Below, in pieces: positions 44,176 through 52,871 of a DNA stretch of 64,000 nt (the stretch's first letter is position 1; each line of letters opens with the position of its first letter). Source of the stretch: Pseudomonadota bacterium (lineage in GTDB: Bacteria > Desulfobacterota > Desulfovibrionia > Desulfovibrionales > Desulfovibrionaceae); NCBI GenBank assembly GCA_023419375.1, contig JAEZYD010000047.1, positions 62,001 through 126,000 of the forward strand. Reading direction: 5' to 3'. Position numbers and translations under genes: made by a program. The notes beneath the pieces were generated by a model. The model worked only from the letters and a program-made list of their open reading frames with translations, ran no database searches and was not told the origin of the DNA.

Positions 44176-44462
44176 AATTCCGGCCTCATAAATACTTGTT
44201 TGCTGGCCCTGAACATACGGCATCGCCATCCGCAGGGCCAGCCCTTATTATCGGGCAGTCTTCAGGCGGTCTTACCCGCCCTGCCCCCTGCGCATCCCCT
44301 TTGCCAGCTCCATGCGCCCGCAATTGTGGATATTCTTTCTCCCACTGGCGCAATTGCTTGCCATATGCGGTCATTTTCAGTAGATTTTTGCTCTTGCGGC
44401 AACCGCCGGGACTGCCCCGGCGCGCCCGCGTCTTATACAGCAGGCTACTGCGGAGGAAAGCC
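44176..44462. promoter_or_regulatory. Divergent promoter region with a 10-bp hairpin
   Basis: This region lies between the minus-strand HyuA-like gene and plus-strand ilvE. GCTGGCCCTG (44202-44211) and CAGGGCCAGC (44233-44242) form a perfect 10-base-pair inverted repeat, 27 bases upstream of the HyuA-like start. It may be an operator or a leader hairpin. The ilvE ribosome binding site GGAGGAAAGCC ends the region. Confidence 0.45.
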
Positions 44463-45383
44463 ATGCAGAACGCAAAGTTTATCTGGTTTGACGGAAAAAT
44501 GCTCCCTTCTGAACAAGCACAGGTTCATGTGCTGACCCACGCCCTGCATTACGGCAGCGCCGTATTTGAAGGCATTCGCGCATACGCCTGCGCCGACGGC
44601 ACTTCTGCCGTATTCCGTCTGGAAGACCACTGCAAGCGCCTAATTAACTCCGCTAAGATTATGCGCCTGGAAGTACCCTTCACGGCTGAACAGCTCGTAG
44701 CCGCCTGTATTGAGACCCTCAAGGCCAACAAACTGCCCGAAGGTTACGTGCGCCCTCTTTCTTTTGTGGGCCACGGCGAAATGGGCGTCTACCCCGGCAA
44801 CAACCCGGTGCAGACCATCGTCGCCGCATGGGCTTGGGGCGCGTACCTTGGCGCAGAAGCTCTTGAAAAGGGCATCCGCGTCAAGACCAGCAGCTTTGCC
44901 CGCAGCCATGTGAATACCAGCATGTCCAAGGCCAAGGCCGCCGGCAACTACATCAACTCCATCCTTGCCAAGGTGGAAGCCAAGGAAGACGGCTATGACG
45001 AAGCCGTGATGCTCGACACCAACGGCTACGTTTCCGAAGCCACGGGCGAGAACATCTTTATCGTGCGCGACGGCGTGATCAAAACCACGCCCTGGACGTC
45101 CATTCTGGGCGGCCTCACGCGCGATTCCGTCATGAAGCTTGCCAGAGACCTCGGCTACACCGTGGAAGAACAGCAGTTCACCCGCGATGAATTCTACATC
45201 GCTGACGAAGCGTTCTTTACCGGCACCGCGGCTGAAATCACCCCCATCCGCGAGCTTGACCACCGCCAGATCGGCGTTGGGCACGCTGGCCCGGTGACCA
45301 AGCACCTGCAGAAAGAATACTTTGCCATCGTCAAGGGCGAAAATCCCAAGTACGAAGGCTGGCTGCACCGCTTTACCGTTTAG
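44463..45383 (+). CDS. ilvE: Branched-chain amino acid aminotransferase IlvE
   Basis: A 306-residue class IV PLP enzyme that transaminates valine, leucine and isoleucine. It has the N-terminal IWFDGKMLPSEQAQVHVLTH, HYGSAVFEGIRAY, the PLP lysine in MSKAKAAGNYINSILA, the YDEAVMLDTNGYVSEATGEN block and FFTGTAAEITPI near the C-terminus. Length and order match the IlvE family. GGAGG is perfectly placed. It is followed by a hairpin without a T run and then dnaX. Confidence 0.95.
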   Translation: MQNAKFIWFDGKMLPSEQAQVHVLTHALHYGSAVFEGIRAYACADGTSAVFRLEDHCKRLINSAKIMRLEVPFTAEQLVAACIETLKANKLPEGYVRPLSFVGHGEMGVYPGNNPVQTIVAAWAWGAYLGAEALEKGIRVKTSSFARSHVNTSMSKAKAAGNYINSILAKVEAKEDGYDEAVMLDTNGYVSEATGENIFIVRDGVIKTTPWTSILGGLTRDSVMKLARDLGYTVEEQQFTRDEFYIADEAFFTGTAAEITPIRELDHRQIGVGHAGPVTKHLQKEYFAIVKGENPKYEGWLHRFTV

Positions 45384-45425
45384 TGCAGACAAACGGCGGG
45401 CCGCAATGCCGCCGCTGACAGATAT

Positions 45426-45463
45426 GCATCCGGCAGTTCCGCCCTCGCGGGGCTGCCGGATGC
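45426..45463 (+). other. Hairpin 3' of ilvE
   Basis: GCATCCGGCAG (45426-45436) and CTGCCGGATGC (45453-45463) form a perfect 11-base-pair stem with a 16-base loop. There is no T run, so it is not a classical terminator; it could protect the ilvE mRNA or act as a weak terminator before dnaX. Confidence 0.55.
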
Positions 45464-45606
45464 CAAACAGCAAACAAGCCCGGCCTGCGCCGTAATCCGC
45501 CGCAACACGGGCACAACAGGTAACAGCCTTTCCTGCGGGTTCGCGCGCAGCGCAATCCGGGACTGCCCGACAGCCCGTTGGTCATCATTCAAAGGCAACG
45601 AGCGCC

Positions 45607-47544
45607 ATGAAACATCTTTCCCTCGCCGCACGATACAGGCCGCAAAACTTCGCCCAGGTAGCAGGACAGGACATGGTCAAGGCCGTCCTTTCCCGCGCTG
45701 CGGCTGAAGACAGGCCCGCAGCCGCCTACCTTTTGAGCGGCACTCGCGGCGTGGGCAAAACCACCATTGCCCGTATTTTTGCCAAGGCGCTCAACTGTCA
45801 GCACGCTCCGGGGCCGGAACCCTGCAACCAGTGCGAGCAGTGCCGCAAGATCACCCAGGGCGTGCACGTTGACGTGACCGAGATCGACGGCGCTTCCAAC
45901 AACAGTGTGGAAGACGCCCGCTCCCTGCGCGAAACCATCGGCTACGCGCCCATGGAAGGCCGCTACAAGATTTTCATCATTGACGAAGCCCACATGCTCA
46001 CCCGCAACGCCTTCAACGCGTTGCTGAAAACGCTGGAAGAGCCGCCGGAACGCGTGGTCTTTATCTTTGCCACCACCGAGGCGCACAAGTTCCCCATCAC
46101 CATTGTGAGCCGCTGCCAGCATTTTGTGTTTCGCCACCTGAGCGAAGACGCGCTCTTTGCCCACCTCACCGCTGTGCTGCGCAAAGAAAACGCCGCCTTT
46201 GAAGAGGGAGCCGTGCGGCTTATTGCGCGCAGGGCTGCGGGCAGCGTGCGCGACAGCATGTCGCTGCTTGATCAGACCCTTGCCCTTGGCGGCGAGGAAC
46301 TCACGGTTGCAGCCACGCGGCAGGTGCTCGGCCTCGCAGGGCAGGAACTGTTTGCGGAGCTCTTTACCGCACTGCAAGGGCAGGATTGCGCCGCCGTGGC
46401 AAACCTGTGCGGGCAGATATTGCAGCAAGGCGTGGATATTGGCTTTTTCATGCGCGAGCTTGCGGGCAATCTGCGCAACCTTTTTTTGCTGCGCCAGAGC
46501 GGTCAGGCCATTGTGCCGAGCCTGCGCCTCCCCGCAGACGAAGCCGCCCTGTGGCAGGGCATTGCCCCGCAATTTTCTGCCGCGCATCTGCACGCGGCAT
46601 GGCAGATGGCCCTTGACGCGCAGCGCGGCATAGTGCAAAGCCCGGAACCAGCAGCAGCGCTTGAACTGCTTTTGCTCAACCTTGCCCTGCTGCCGCAGTT
46701 GCTGCCCGTCGGGCAGGCCACGCCCGGCCCAGTTGGACAGGCTGGCGGAGCAGGACAGGGAACCCAGCAGCAGGCTCATGCCGTGCCCCCCTCCGCGCAA
46801 CATAGGGAAAACAGTGCGGAAATGCCCGCCGGTAGCGCGCAGATGGCGCAATCCCGCCCCAGGGATGCCGCCACGGGCCAGCACGCCGCCAATGATGCGG
46901 ACGATGCGGAATCCGACGAGCCTGACGCGGCCCAGAATTTTGCAGCCCCCACGCACCGCCCCTGGCGGCCAGGCGCGCAAACAGGAGCAACGCAGCCTGA
47001 CCAGAGCAGACCTGCATATGGCGGGCGGACTCAGGTTGAGTCACACCAGGAAGGGGCAGACCAAGAAGGTCTTGCCCCCAATGATTCTGACCAGCCGGGC
47101 TCAGGCGCAAGCGTCGCTGCCGGGCATGACTCCCGCCACGCTGACGCGGGCACACAGGCTCAGGGCGGGCAACCTGGCCAGGCAGCATGCAACTGGGCGG
47201 CTTTTTGTGATTTTTGCTCTTCATGGCAAGGTGCCGGGCGCGACATGCCGCGCCAGCATTTGCTGCGCAGTGTGAGCGCCACATGGGCTGACGGAATTTT
47301 ACGCCTCGCCCCCAAGGCAGAAACCCAGCTGTTTCAGCTTGAACGCGGGCGCGAGGAGCTGACAGCAGCGCTTACCGCCTACGGCGCAGGGCAGACGCAG
47401 CTGGAACTCGTGGCGCCCCGGCCCTATCGCCCAGAGGCGGAACTGATTGAAGAGTTCAGCCAGAGGCCCGAGTTGCAGCCCTGCCTTGAAGTGCTGAACG
47501 CACGGGTCAAAGGATGCCGCCCGGTGGATCAGGACAACCGCTGA
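45607..47544 (+). CDS. dnaX: DNA polymerase III subunits gamma and tau (DnaX)
   Basis: The clamp-loader ATPase of the replisome. In the 645-residue product the AAA+ core is clear: YRPQNFAQVAGQDMVKAVL, Walker A GTRGVGKTT, a zinc-binding cysteine set (CQHAPGPEPCNQCEQC), Walker B FIIDEAHML, and sensor TTEAHKFPITIVSRC. Domain III ends near residue 370. Residues about 375-535 are low-complexity Gly/Gln/Ala-rich sequence, followed by the tau C-terminal domain (CNWAAFCDFCSSWQG...). No slippery A-AAA-AAG frameshift signal was seen. It starts the dnaX-ybaB-recR order found in many bacteria. Confidence 0.95.
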   Translation: MKHLSLAARYRPQNFAQVAGQDMVKAVLSRAAAEDRPAAAYLLSGTRGVGKTTIARIFAKALNCQHAPGPEPCNQCEQCRKITQGVHVDVTEIDGASNNSVEDARSLRETIGYAPMEGRYKIFIIDEAHMLTRNAFNALLKTLEEPPERVVFIFATTEAHKFPITIVSRCQHFVFRHLSEDALFAHLTAVLRKENAAFEEGAVRLIARRAAGSVRDSMSLLDQTLALGGEELTVAATRQVLGLAGQELFAELFTALQGQDCAAVANLCGQILQQGVDIGFFMRELAGNLRNLFLLRQSGQAIVPSLRLPADEAALWQGIAPQFSAAHLHAAWQMALDAQRGIVQSPEPAAALELLLLNLALLPQLLPVGQATPGPVGQAGGAGQGTQQQAHAVPPSAQHRENSAEMPAGSAQMAQSRPRDAATGQHAANDADDAESDEPDAAQNFAAPTHRPWRPGAQTGATQPDQSRPAYGGRTQVESHQEGADQEGLAPNDSDQPGSGASVAAGHDSRHADAGTQAQGGQPGQAACNWAAFCDFCSSWQGAGRDMPRQHLLRSVSATWADGILRLAPKAETQLFQLERGREELTAALTAYGAGQTQLELVAPRPYRPEAELIEEFSQRPELQPCLEVLNARVKGCRPVDQDNR

Positions 47545-47631
47545 GCCCGCTGACAACTGAAAAAACTTTCCGCGTCCGCCCGGCCCACGCCGCCGGAACC
47601 GGAAGTATGCAACAGACGCAAGGAGAAACAC

Positions 47632-47943
47632 ATGCGGAACATGAACGACATTCTGCGCCAGGCGCAGGTTATGCAGAACAAGATTGCCAAACTCCAGCAG
47701 GAAATGGGCGAGCACAGCTACGAAGCCAGCAGCGGCGGCGGCATGGTCAAGGCCGAAGTTTCCGGCAAGCAGGAACTGCGCAAGCTGATCATTGACCCCA
47801 AGGCCCTTGAAGGCAACGATGTTGAAATGCTCCAGGATCTTATTCTGGCCGCTGTTAACGAAGCCGGTCGCATCGCCCGCGAAACCATGGAGCGCGAAAT
47901 GAGCTCCATTTCCGGCGGCATCAAGCTGCCCGGCCTTTTCTAG
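47632..47943 (+). CDS. YbaB/EbfC nucleoid-associated protein
   Basis: A 103-residue DNA-binding protein of the YbaB/EbfC family. Features are MNDILRQAQVMQNKIAKLQQ (helix), SSGGGMVKAEVSGKQELRKL and the C-terminal SSISGGIKLPGLF. These proteins form dimers that bind and bridge DNA. AAGGAG is seven bases before the ATG; the ATG at 47641 is a second possible start. It sits between dnaX and recR as usual. Confidence 0.95.
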   Translation: MRNMNDILRQAQVMQNKIAKLQQEMGEHSYEASSGGGMVKAEVSGKQELRKLIIDPKALEGNDVEMLQDLILAAVNEAGRIARETMEREMSSISGGIKLPGLF

Positions 47944-47947
47944 AGCC

Positions 47948-48559
47948 ATGCACGATCGGATTCCCGAACCGCTCAAGGCCCTGGTAGAGCAGCTTTCGCG
48001 TCTGCCGGGCCTTGGCCCCAAATCCGCCATGCGGGCCGCCATGGCCCTGCTCAAATGGCCGGAAGCCGAAACACGGCGTCTTGGGCGCGGCATCCACGAT
48101 CTGCGCGACAATCTGCACCTCTGCTCGCGCTGCGGCGGGCTTTCTTCCACAGACCCCTGCGCCGTCTGTTCCGATACGGAGCGCGCCCGCGATACGCTCT
48201 GCCTTGTCACGGAATGGGACAGCATGCTCACGCTGGACGAAGGCGGCTTTTATCACGGCCAGTATTTGATACTGGGCGGCCTGCTCGCCCCTCTGGAACG
48301 CATGGATTCCGACAGCCTCGACATGGACAGACTGGTGAAACGCCTGGGCGAGGGCGAGGTGCACGAGCTTATTCTGGCCCTGGGTGCAACGCTTGAGGCA
48401 GAGAATACGGCTTCCTTCATCCGGCAGATGGTGCGCAGGCAGTTTCCCGGCATCCGCGTTTCGCGTCTTGCCCAGGGTATCCCCCTTGGGGCCGAAGTAA
48501 AATTTATGGACAAGGAAACCCTGCGACAATCCCTGCAATTCCGGCAGGATCTCTCCTGA
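47948..48559 (+). CDS. recR: Recombination protein RecR
   Basis: RecR works with RecF and RecO in recombinational repair. The 203-residue product has the helix-hairpin-helix start (LPGLGPKSAMRAAMALL), the zinc-finger CSRCGGLSSTDPCAVC and a Toprim domain (CLVTEWDSMLTLDEGGFYHG, then YLILGGLLAPLERM). It begins 4 bases after ybaB. The C-terminal RLAQGIPLGAEVKFMDKETL is the family's conserved end. Confidence 0.96.
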   Translation: MHDRIPEPLKALVEQLSRLPGLGPKSAMRAAMALLKWPEAETRRLGRGIHDLRDNLHLCSRCGGLSSTDPCAVCSDTERARDTLCLVTEWDSMLTLDEGGFYHGQYLILGGLLAPLERMDSDSLDMDRLVKRLGEGEVHELILALGATLEAENTASFIRQMVRRQFPGIRVSRLAQGIPLGAEVKFMDKETLRQSLQFRQDLS

Positions 48560-48912
48560 CATTCGCATATCCAATTCACCGACTCGTCTTTTTTTTCACT
48601 CCAGTATAAATTTTTCGATGATTCTGCCGTAAAAAGGGCAACGCGGAGATTGCCTGCGTTGCCCTGCAATACGCGTGTGATTTGTGCACATTTGCACAAT
48701 CTCCTTGTTTTTTTGCCTCCCAGCATATACTATTGGATACATAATATATGCTACGTGTTTTGCCAAAGACACATGCATCGTAAAAACTTTCAGGAATCTC
48801 AGTGGGATGGTTTCTGTTTGCGCGTTGCATTTCTTTGCACTGGCCAACTGACAGCGCCCGGGCCAAATGGCTTTTGCCAGCAAATCAAAGGCGCAGGATG
48901 AGGTTCCATTCC
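48560..48912 (-). other. Intergenic region with a minus-oriented hairpin
   Basis: There is no gene in this 353-base gap. AGGGCAACGC (48635-48644) and GCGTTGCCCT (48656-48665) make a 10-base-pair stem; on the minus strand it is followed by TTTTA and looks like a terminator, although no minus-strand gene is upstream. On the plus strand it has no T run, so recR has no clear terminator. Confidence 0.5.
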
Positions 48913-50505
48913 ATGAACATGACTTTGGCTTATCGCATCATCTTTGTTTTTGTTGCGGGTCTCGTACTGGCCTGTATGGCCATGCTCATCGGGTTTACCA
49001 TGGTTCTGGGCGATGCCTTGTCCGGCACTGCCGCCCTGAAAGCCCTGCTGATCGGCGGCGGCTTTACACTCCTGCTGGCCGTTGCCGGCTCTTTTTTTAT
49101 CTGCAACAGGCTTTGCCCCATCCGTAAAATTGTGCTCTACGCCAAGGCCATTGCCGCTGGCGATGAAAAAGCAAAGCTCGAAATAGACCGTTCCGACTGC
49201 CTGGGACACATGGCCACGGCCCTTCAAGAAATGGTGGCCAAGCTTGAAGGCCAGGCCCACTGGTACGAGAGCATACTCAATACCCTGCCCCTCTCCATTT
49301 CGGTGACAGATAACGACATGGTCTGGACCTTCTGCAACAAGGTCGCGCTTGAAAGCATGAATAAGGCCTGTCAGGGCGATGTGGTGGGCAAGCACTGCTC
49401 GGAAAAGCAGGGCAACATCTGCAACACGCCTCAGTGCGGCATTGAGCAGCTGCGCCTTGGCAACAAGCAAGTTCTCAATGAAATGCCCAATGGCAAAACC
49501 ATGAAGATCATGCTCGACTTTTTGCATGACCGGCGCGGCAAGGTAGTGGGCCATGTGGAAATTGGCGAGGACATTACCGAACGCATCGTCCTTGAAAAGA
49601 AGGCCGAGCAAGCCGCGCACAAGGCCCGCATGGAAACTGTGAACCAGCTTGAGGGCGTTGTGGAAACATTGCAGCATGCCGCCAATACCCTCGACAAATC
49701 ACTCAACGATGTGCGCGACAAGTCCGGCACGGTGGCCGACCGCATGGCCGAAACCGCCACGGCCATGGACGAAATGAACTCCACCGTGCTTGAAGTGGCC
49801 CACAATGCAGACGGCGCTGCCGATGCGGCCAATTCCGTGCAGGGACACGCTCAGGAAGGCGCGGACATTGTGCTGCGCACCATCAAGAATATGCAGGAAG
49901 TGCAGGGCAAGGCCTCTGGCCTCAAGGGTGAAATGAGCACGCTGGACAAACAGGCAAGGGACATTGGCGCAGTGCTGACGCTTATCCGCGATATTGCCGA
50001 CCAGACGAACCTGCTGGCCCTTAACGCCGCCATTGAAGCCGCCCGCGCTGGCGATGCCGGCCGCGGCTTTGCCGTGGTGGCGGACGAAGTACGCAAACTG
50101 GCCGAAAAAACCATGAGCGCCACCAGCGAGGTGGAAAAAGCCATTGCCGCCATTCAGGAAGGCACCAGCAAAAGCGCCACCACAGTGGATCACACGGTCA
50201 ATTCCATTGAAGAAGTGAGCCACATGGCGCAGGAATCGGGGCACTCGCTTGATCTTATCTCAAATCTTGCTGGCGATTCCAGCAGCCGGGTTTCCGCCAT
50301 TGCCACGGCAGCCACCCAGCAGTCGGCAGCCTCGGAAGAAATCAACCGCAATATTGCCGAGGTCAACACGCTGAGCGCCCGCATAGCCGAGGCCACCAAT
50401 GCCGCCGCCGGTCAGGTGCGCGACCTTGCCGATCAGGTCAATATTGTAACGGGCATCCTTGACGACATCCGCAAGGACGACAAAAAACACGCTGCCAAGG
50501 CATAA
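48913..50505 (+). CDS. Methyl-accepting chemotaxis protein with a cysteine-rich PAS domain
   Basis: A 530-residue chemoreceptor. Two membrane helices (about 5-30 and 40-68) have almost no periplasmic loop between them, so the sensor is likely cytoplasmic. A HAMP-like linker is followed by a PAS domain (about 115-235) with five cysteines (Cys140 onward: CNKVALES..., ACQGD, HCSEKQGNICNTPQC). The C-terminal signalling domain has the tip RDIADQTNLLALNAAIEAAR and ARAGDAGRGFAVVADEVRKL. Start: ATG 48913, preceded by GATGAGG; ATGs at 48898 and 48919 are alternatives. A terminator follows. Confidence 0.92.
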   Translation: MNMTLAYRIIFVFVAGLVLACMAMLIGFTMVLGDALSGTAALKALLIGGGFTLLLAVAGSFFICNRLCPIRKIVLYAKAIAAGDEKAKLEIDRSDCLGHMATALQEMVAKLEGQAHWYESILNTLPLSISVTDNDMVWTFCNKVALESMNKACQGDVVGKHCSEKQGNICNTPQCGIEQLRLGNKQVLNEMPNGKTMKIMLDFLHDRRGKVVGHVEIGEDITERIVLEKKAEQAAHKARMETVNQLEGVVETLQHAANTLDKSLNDVRDKSGTVADRMAETATAMDEMNSTVLEVAHNADGAADAANSVQGHAQEGADIVLRTIKNMQEVQGKASGLKGEMSTLDKQARDIGAVLTLIRDIADQTNLLALNAAIEAARAGDAGRGFAVVADEVRKLAEKTMSATSEVEKAIAAIQEGTSKSATTVDHTVNSIEEVSHMAQESGHSLDLISNLAGDSSSRVSAIATAATQQSAASEEINRNIAEVNTLSARIAEATNAAAGQVRDLADQVNIVTGILDDIRKDDKKHAAKA

Positions 50506-50543
50506 GCCGCGAAATAACAGGGCACCAGACCCTGACATGATTC

Positions 50544-50576
50544 AGCCGCCGGAACACGCTTCCGGCGGCTTTTTTT
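50544..50576 (+). terminator. Terminator of the chemoreceptor gene
   Basis: AGCCGCCGGAA and TTCCGGCGGCT pair around CACGC, followed by a run of seven T residues. Confidence 0.93.
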
Positions 50577-50813
50577 GCGCTGCACGCGGGTAAAAAACGT
50601 CAGGGGTACGCTCGCAAACCACCACTTGCGCAAGTTTTTTGATTTTTTTTGCCCAACCGCTCTGGACGATAACGGAGAAGGACTTACATATTGTTCGCGC
50701 CCAACCAATGGCGCTGATTTTCCCGCGCTCGCCGCCGTTTGCGCACTCCCTGAGGCCCCTCGGAGGTGGAAGCGCGAAGCGCACAGAGAAGTTTTCCTGA
50801 GGAGGATTCAGAT
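50577..50813 (+). promoter_or_regulatory. dnaK upstream region with a 12-bp palindrome
   Basis: ACTTGCGCAAGT, a perfect palindrome (50624-50635), is followed by T-rich sequence upstream of dnaK. It shares its half-site with the palindrome before nfnA. No CIRCE element (TTAGCACTC repeat) and no clear sigma-32 promoter were found. GAGGAGG before the dnaK ATG is the ribosome binding site. Confidence 0.4.
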
Positions 50814-52730
50814 ATGTCCAAGATCATAGGCATCGACCTGGGTACCACGAACTCCTGCGTCTACGTCATGGAGGGCAAGGACCCCAAGTGCATCACCAAT
50901 CCCGAAGGTGGCCGTACCACTCCTTCCGTGGTCGCCTTTACAGATAAGGAACGTCTGGTGGGCGATATTGCCAAGCGCCAGGCCGTCACCAACCCCAAGC
51001 GCACGGTTTTCGCCATCAAGCGCCTTATGGGCCGTAAATTTGAAAGCCCCGAAGTTGGCCGCTGGAAAGAGCATTCGCCCTACGCCATCGTCAAGGCTGC
51101 CAATGACGATGCCGGCGTGGAAGTGGATGGCCGCACCTACAGCGCGCCTGAAGTTTCGGCCATGATTCTGGCCAAGCTGAAGGCCGATGCGGAAGCATAC
51201 CTTGGCGAAACCGTTACCGAAGCGGTCATCACCGTGCCCGCCTACTTTAACGATGCCCAGCGTCAGGCCACCAAGGACGCGGGCCGCATCGCCGGTCTTG
51301 ACGTCAAGCGTATCATCAACGAGCCCACCGCGGCCTCGCTGGCGTACGGCGCTGACAAAAAGGCCAACGAAAAGATCGCCGTGTTCGACCTCGGCGGCGG
51401 CACCTTTGATATTTCCATTCTCGAAGTTGGCGACAACGTTGTGGAAGTGCGCGCCACCAATGGCGACACCTTCCTCGGCGGCGAAGACTTTGACCAGCGC
51501 GTCATCAACTTCCTGGTGGAAGAGTTCAAGCGCGAGAACGGCATTGACCTTGCCAAGGACAGCATGGCCCTCCAGCGCCTGAAAGAAGCCGCTGAAAAGG
51601 CCAAGAAAGACCTTTCCACCTCCATGGAGGCCGAGGTCAATCTGCCCTTTATCACCGCCGACCAGAACGGCCCTAAGCACATGCTCATCAAGATTGGCCG
51701 CGCCAAGCTTGAATCGCTGGTCAGCGACCTTGTTGACCGCACCATCGAGCCCTGCAAAAAGGCTTTGGCAGACGCTGGCATGAGCGCCTCGCAGATTGAC
51801 GAAGTCATTCTTGTGGGCGGCATGACCCGTATGCCTCTGGTGCAGAGCGTTGTGGGCAAGTTCTTTGGCAAGGAGCCCAACCGCTCCGTGAACCCGGACG
51901 AAGTTGTGGCCATGGGCGCTGCCATTCAGGGCGGCATCCTCACCGGCGACGTCAAGGACGTGCTGCTGCTCGACGTGACCCCGCTTTCGCTTGGTATCGA
52001 AACCATGGGCGGCGTGTTCACCAAGCTGATCGACCGCAACACCACCATCCCGACGCGTAAAAGCCAGGTGTTCACCACGGCGTCCGACAACCAGCCCTCG
52101 GTGTCCATCCACGTGCTTCAGGGCGAGCGCCCCATGGCGCCCGACAACATGACCCTGGCCCGTTTTGACCTGGCTGGCATTCCCCCGGCGCCCCGTGGCG
52201 TGCCGCAGATCGAGGTGTCTTTTGACATCGACGCCAACGGCATCGTGAACGTGTCTGCCAAGGACATGGGCACCGGCAAGGAACAGTCCATCAAGATCAC
52301 GGCTTCTTCCGGCCTGTCGGAAGACGACATCCAGCGTCTGGTGCGCGAGGCTGAAACCCACGCCACGGACGACAAGAAGAAGCAGGAACTGATTGAAGCG
52401 CGCAACCACGCCGACAGCCTGATCTATGGCACGGAGAAATCCCTGACCGATCTGGGCGACAAGGCCGATGCCGCGCTCAAGAGCGACATTGACGGCAAAA
52501 TCGCCGCTCTGCGCAAGCTCATGGAAGGCGAAGACGCCGCAGCCATCAAGGCTGCCACCGATGACCTCGCCAAGACCTCGCACAAGCTTGCCGAGCAGCT
52601 CTATCAGCAGCAGGCCCAGCAGACTGGCGGCCAGCCCGGCGCAGAGGCCGGAGCCGCAGGCGCAGGCCAGCAGCATGGCAATGCGGGCGATGATGTTGTG
52701 GACGCAGACTACACTGAAGTGAAGAAATAA
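50814..52730 (+). CDS. dnaK: Chaperone DnaK (Hsp70)
   Basis: A 638-residue Hsp70. The ATPase domain starts MSKIIGIDLGTTNSCVYVME and contains VPAYFNDAQRQATKDAGRIA, IINEPTAASLAYG, FDLGGGTFDISILEVG and ILVGGMTRMPLVQ. The substrate-binding domain follows (LLLDVTPLSLGIETMGGVFT, IDANGIVNVSAKDMGTGKEQ), and a Gln/Ala/Gly-rich C-terminal lid ends with DDVVDADYTEVKK, typical of bacterial DnaK. It is not next to grpE; dnaJ lies about 9 kb away. A strong terminator follows. Confidence 0.97.
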   Translation: MSKIIGIDLGTTNSCVYVMEGKDPKCITNPEGGRTTPSVVAFTDKERLVGDIAKRQAVTNPKRTVFAIKRLMGRKFESPEVGRWKEHSPYAIVKAANDDAGVEVDGRTYSAPEVSAMILAKLKADAEAYLGETVTEAVITVPAYFNDAQRQATKDAGRIAGLDVKRIINEPTAASLAYGADKKANEKIAVFDLGGGTFDISILEVGDNVVEVRATNGDTFLGGEDFDQRVINFLVEEFKRENGIDLAKDSMALQRLKEAAEKAKKDLSTSMEAEVNLPFITADQNGPKHMLIKIGRAKLESLVSDLVDRTIEPCKKALADAGMSASQIDEVILVGGMTRMPLVQSVVGKFFGKEPNRSVNPDEVVAMGAAIQGGILTGDVKDVLLLDVTPLSLGIETMGGVFTKLIDRNTTIPTRKSQVFTTASDNQPSVSIHVLQGERPMAPDNMTLARFDLAGIPPAPRGVPQIEVSFDIDANGIVNVSAKDMGTGKEQSIKITASSGLSEDDIQRLVREAETHATDDKKKQELIEARNHADSLIYGTEKSLTDLGDKADAALKSDIDGKIAALRKLMEGEDAAAIKAATDDLAKTSHKLAEQLYQQQAQQTGGQPGAEAGAAGAGQQHGNAGDDVVDADYTEVKK

Positions 52731-52790
52731 GGGCAAGGGCAGCTCGGCGGCACACGCCCCGAACTTGCAACCACGCCTACCCTGTACTAA

Positions 52791-52823
52791 AAAGGTCTGG
52801 TTCCCTGAACCAGACCTTTTTTT
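52791..52823 (+). terminator. Terminator of dnaK
   Basis: AAAGGTCTGGTTC and GAACCAGACCTTT form a 13-base-pair stem around CCT, followed by TTTT. Confidence 0.93.
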
Positions 52824-52871
52824 GCGGCCCGCGTACGGCGGGCCTGCCGGTACTACAACCAGGATACCGTC

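Noticed and set aside
50577..50813. CIRCE or sigma-32 control of dnaK
   Set aside because: No TTAGCACTC inverted repeat is present and the only CTTG...CCC combination has the wrong spacing.
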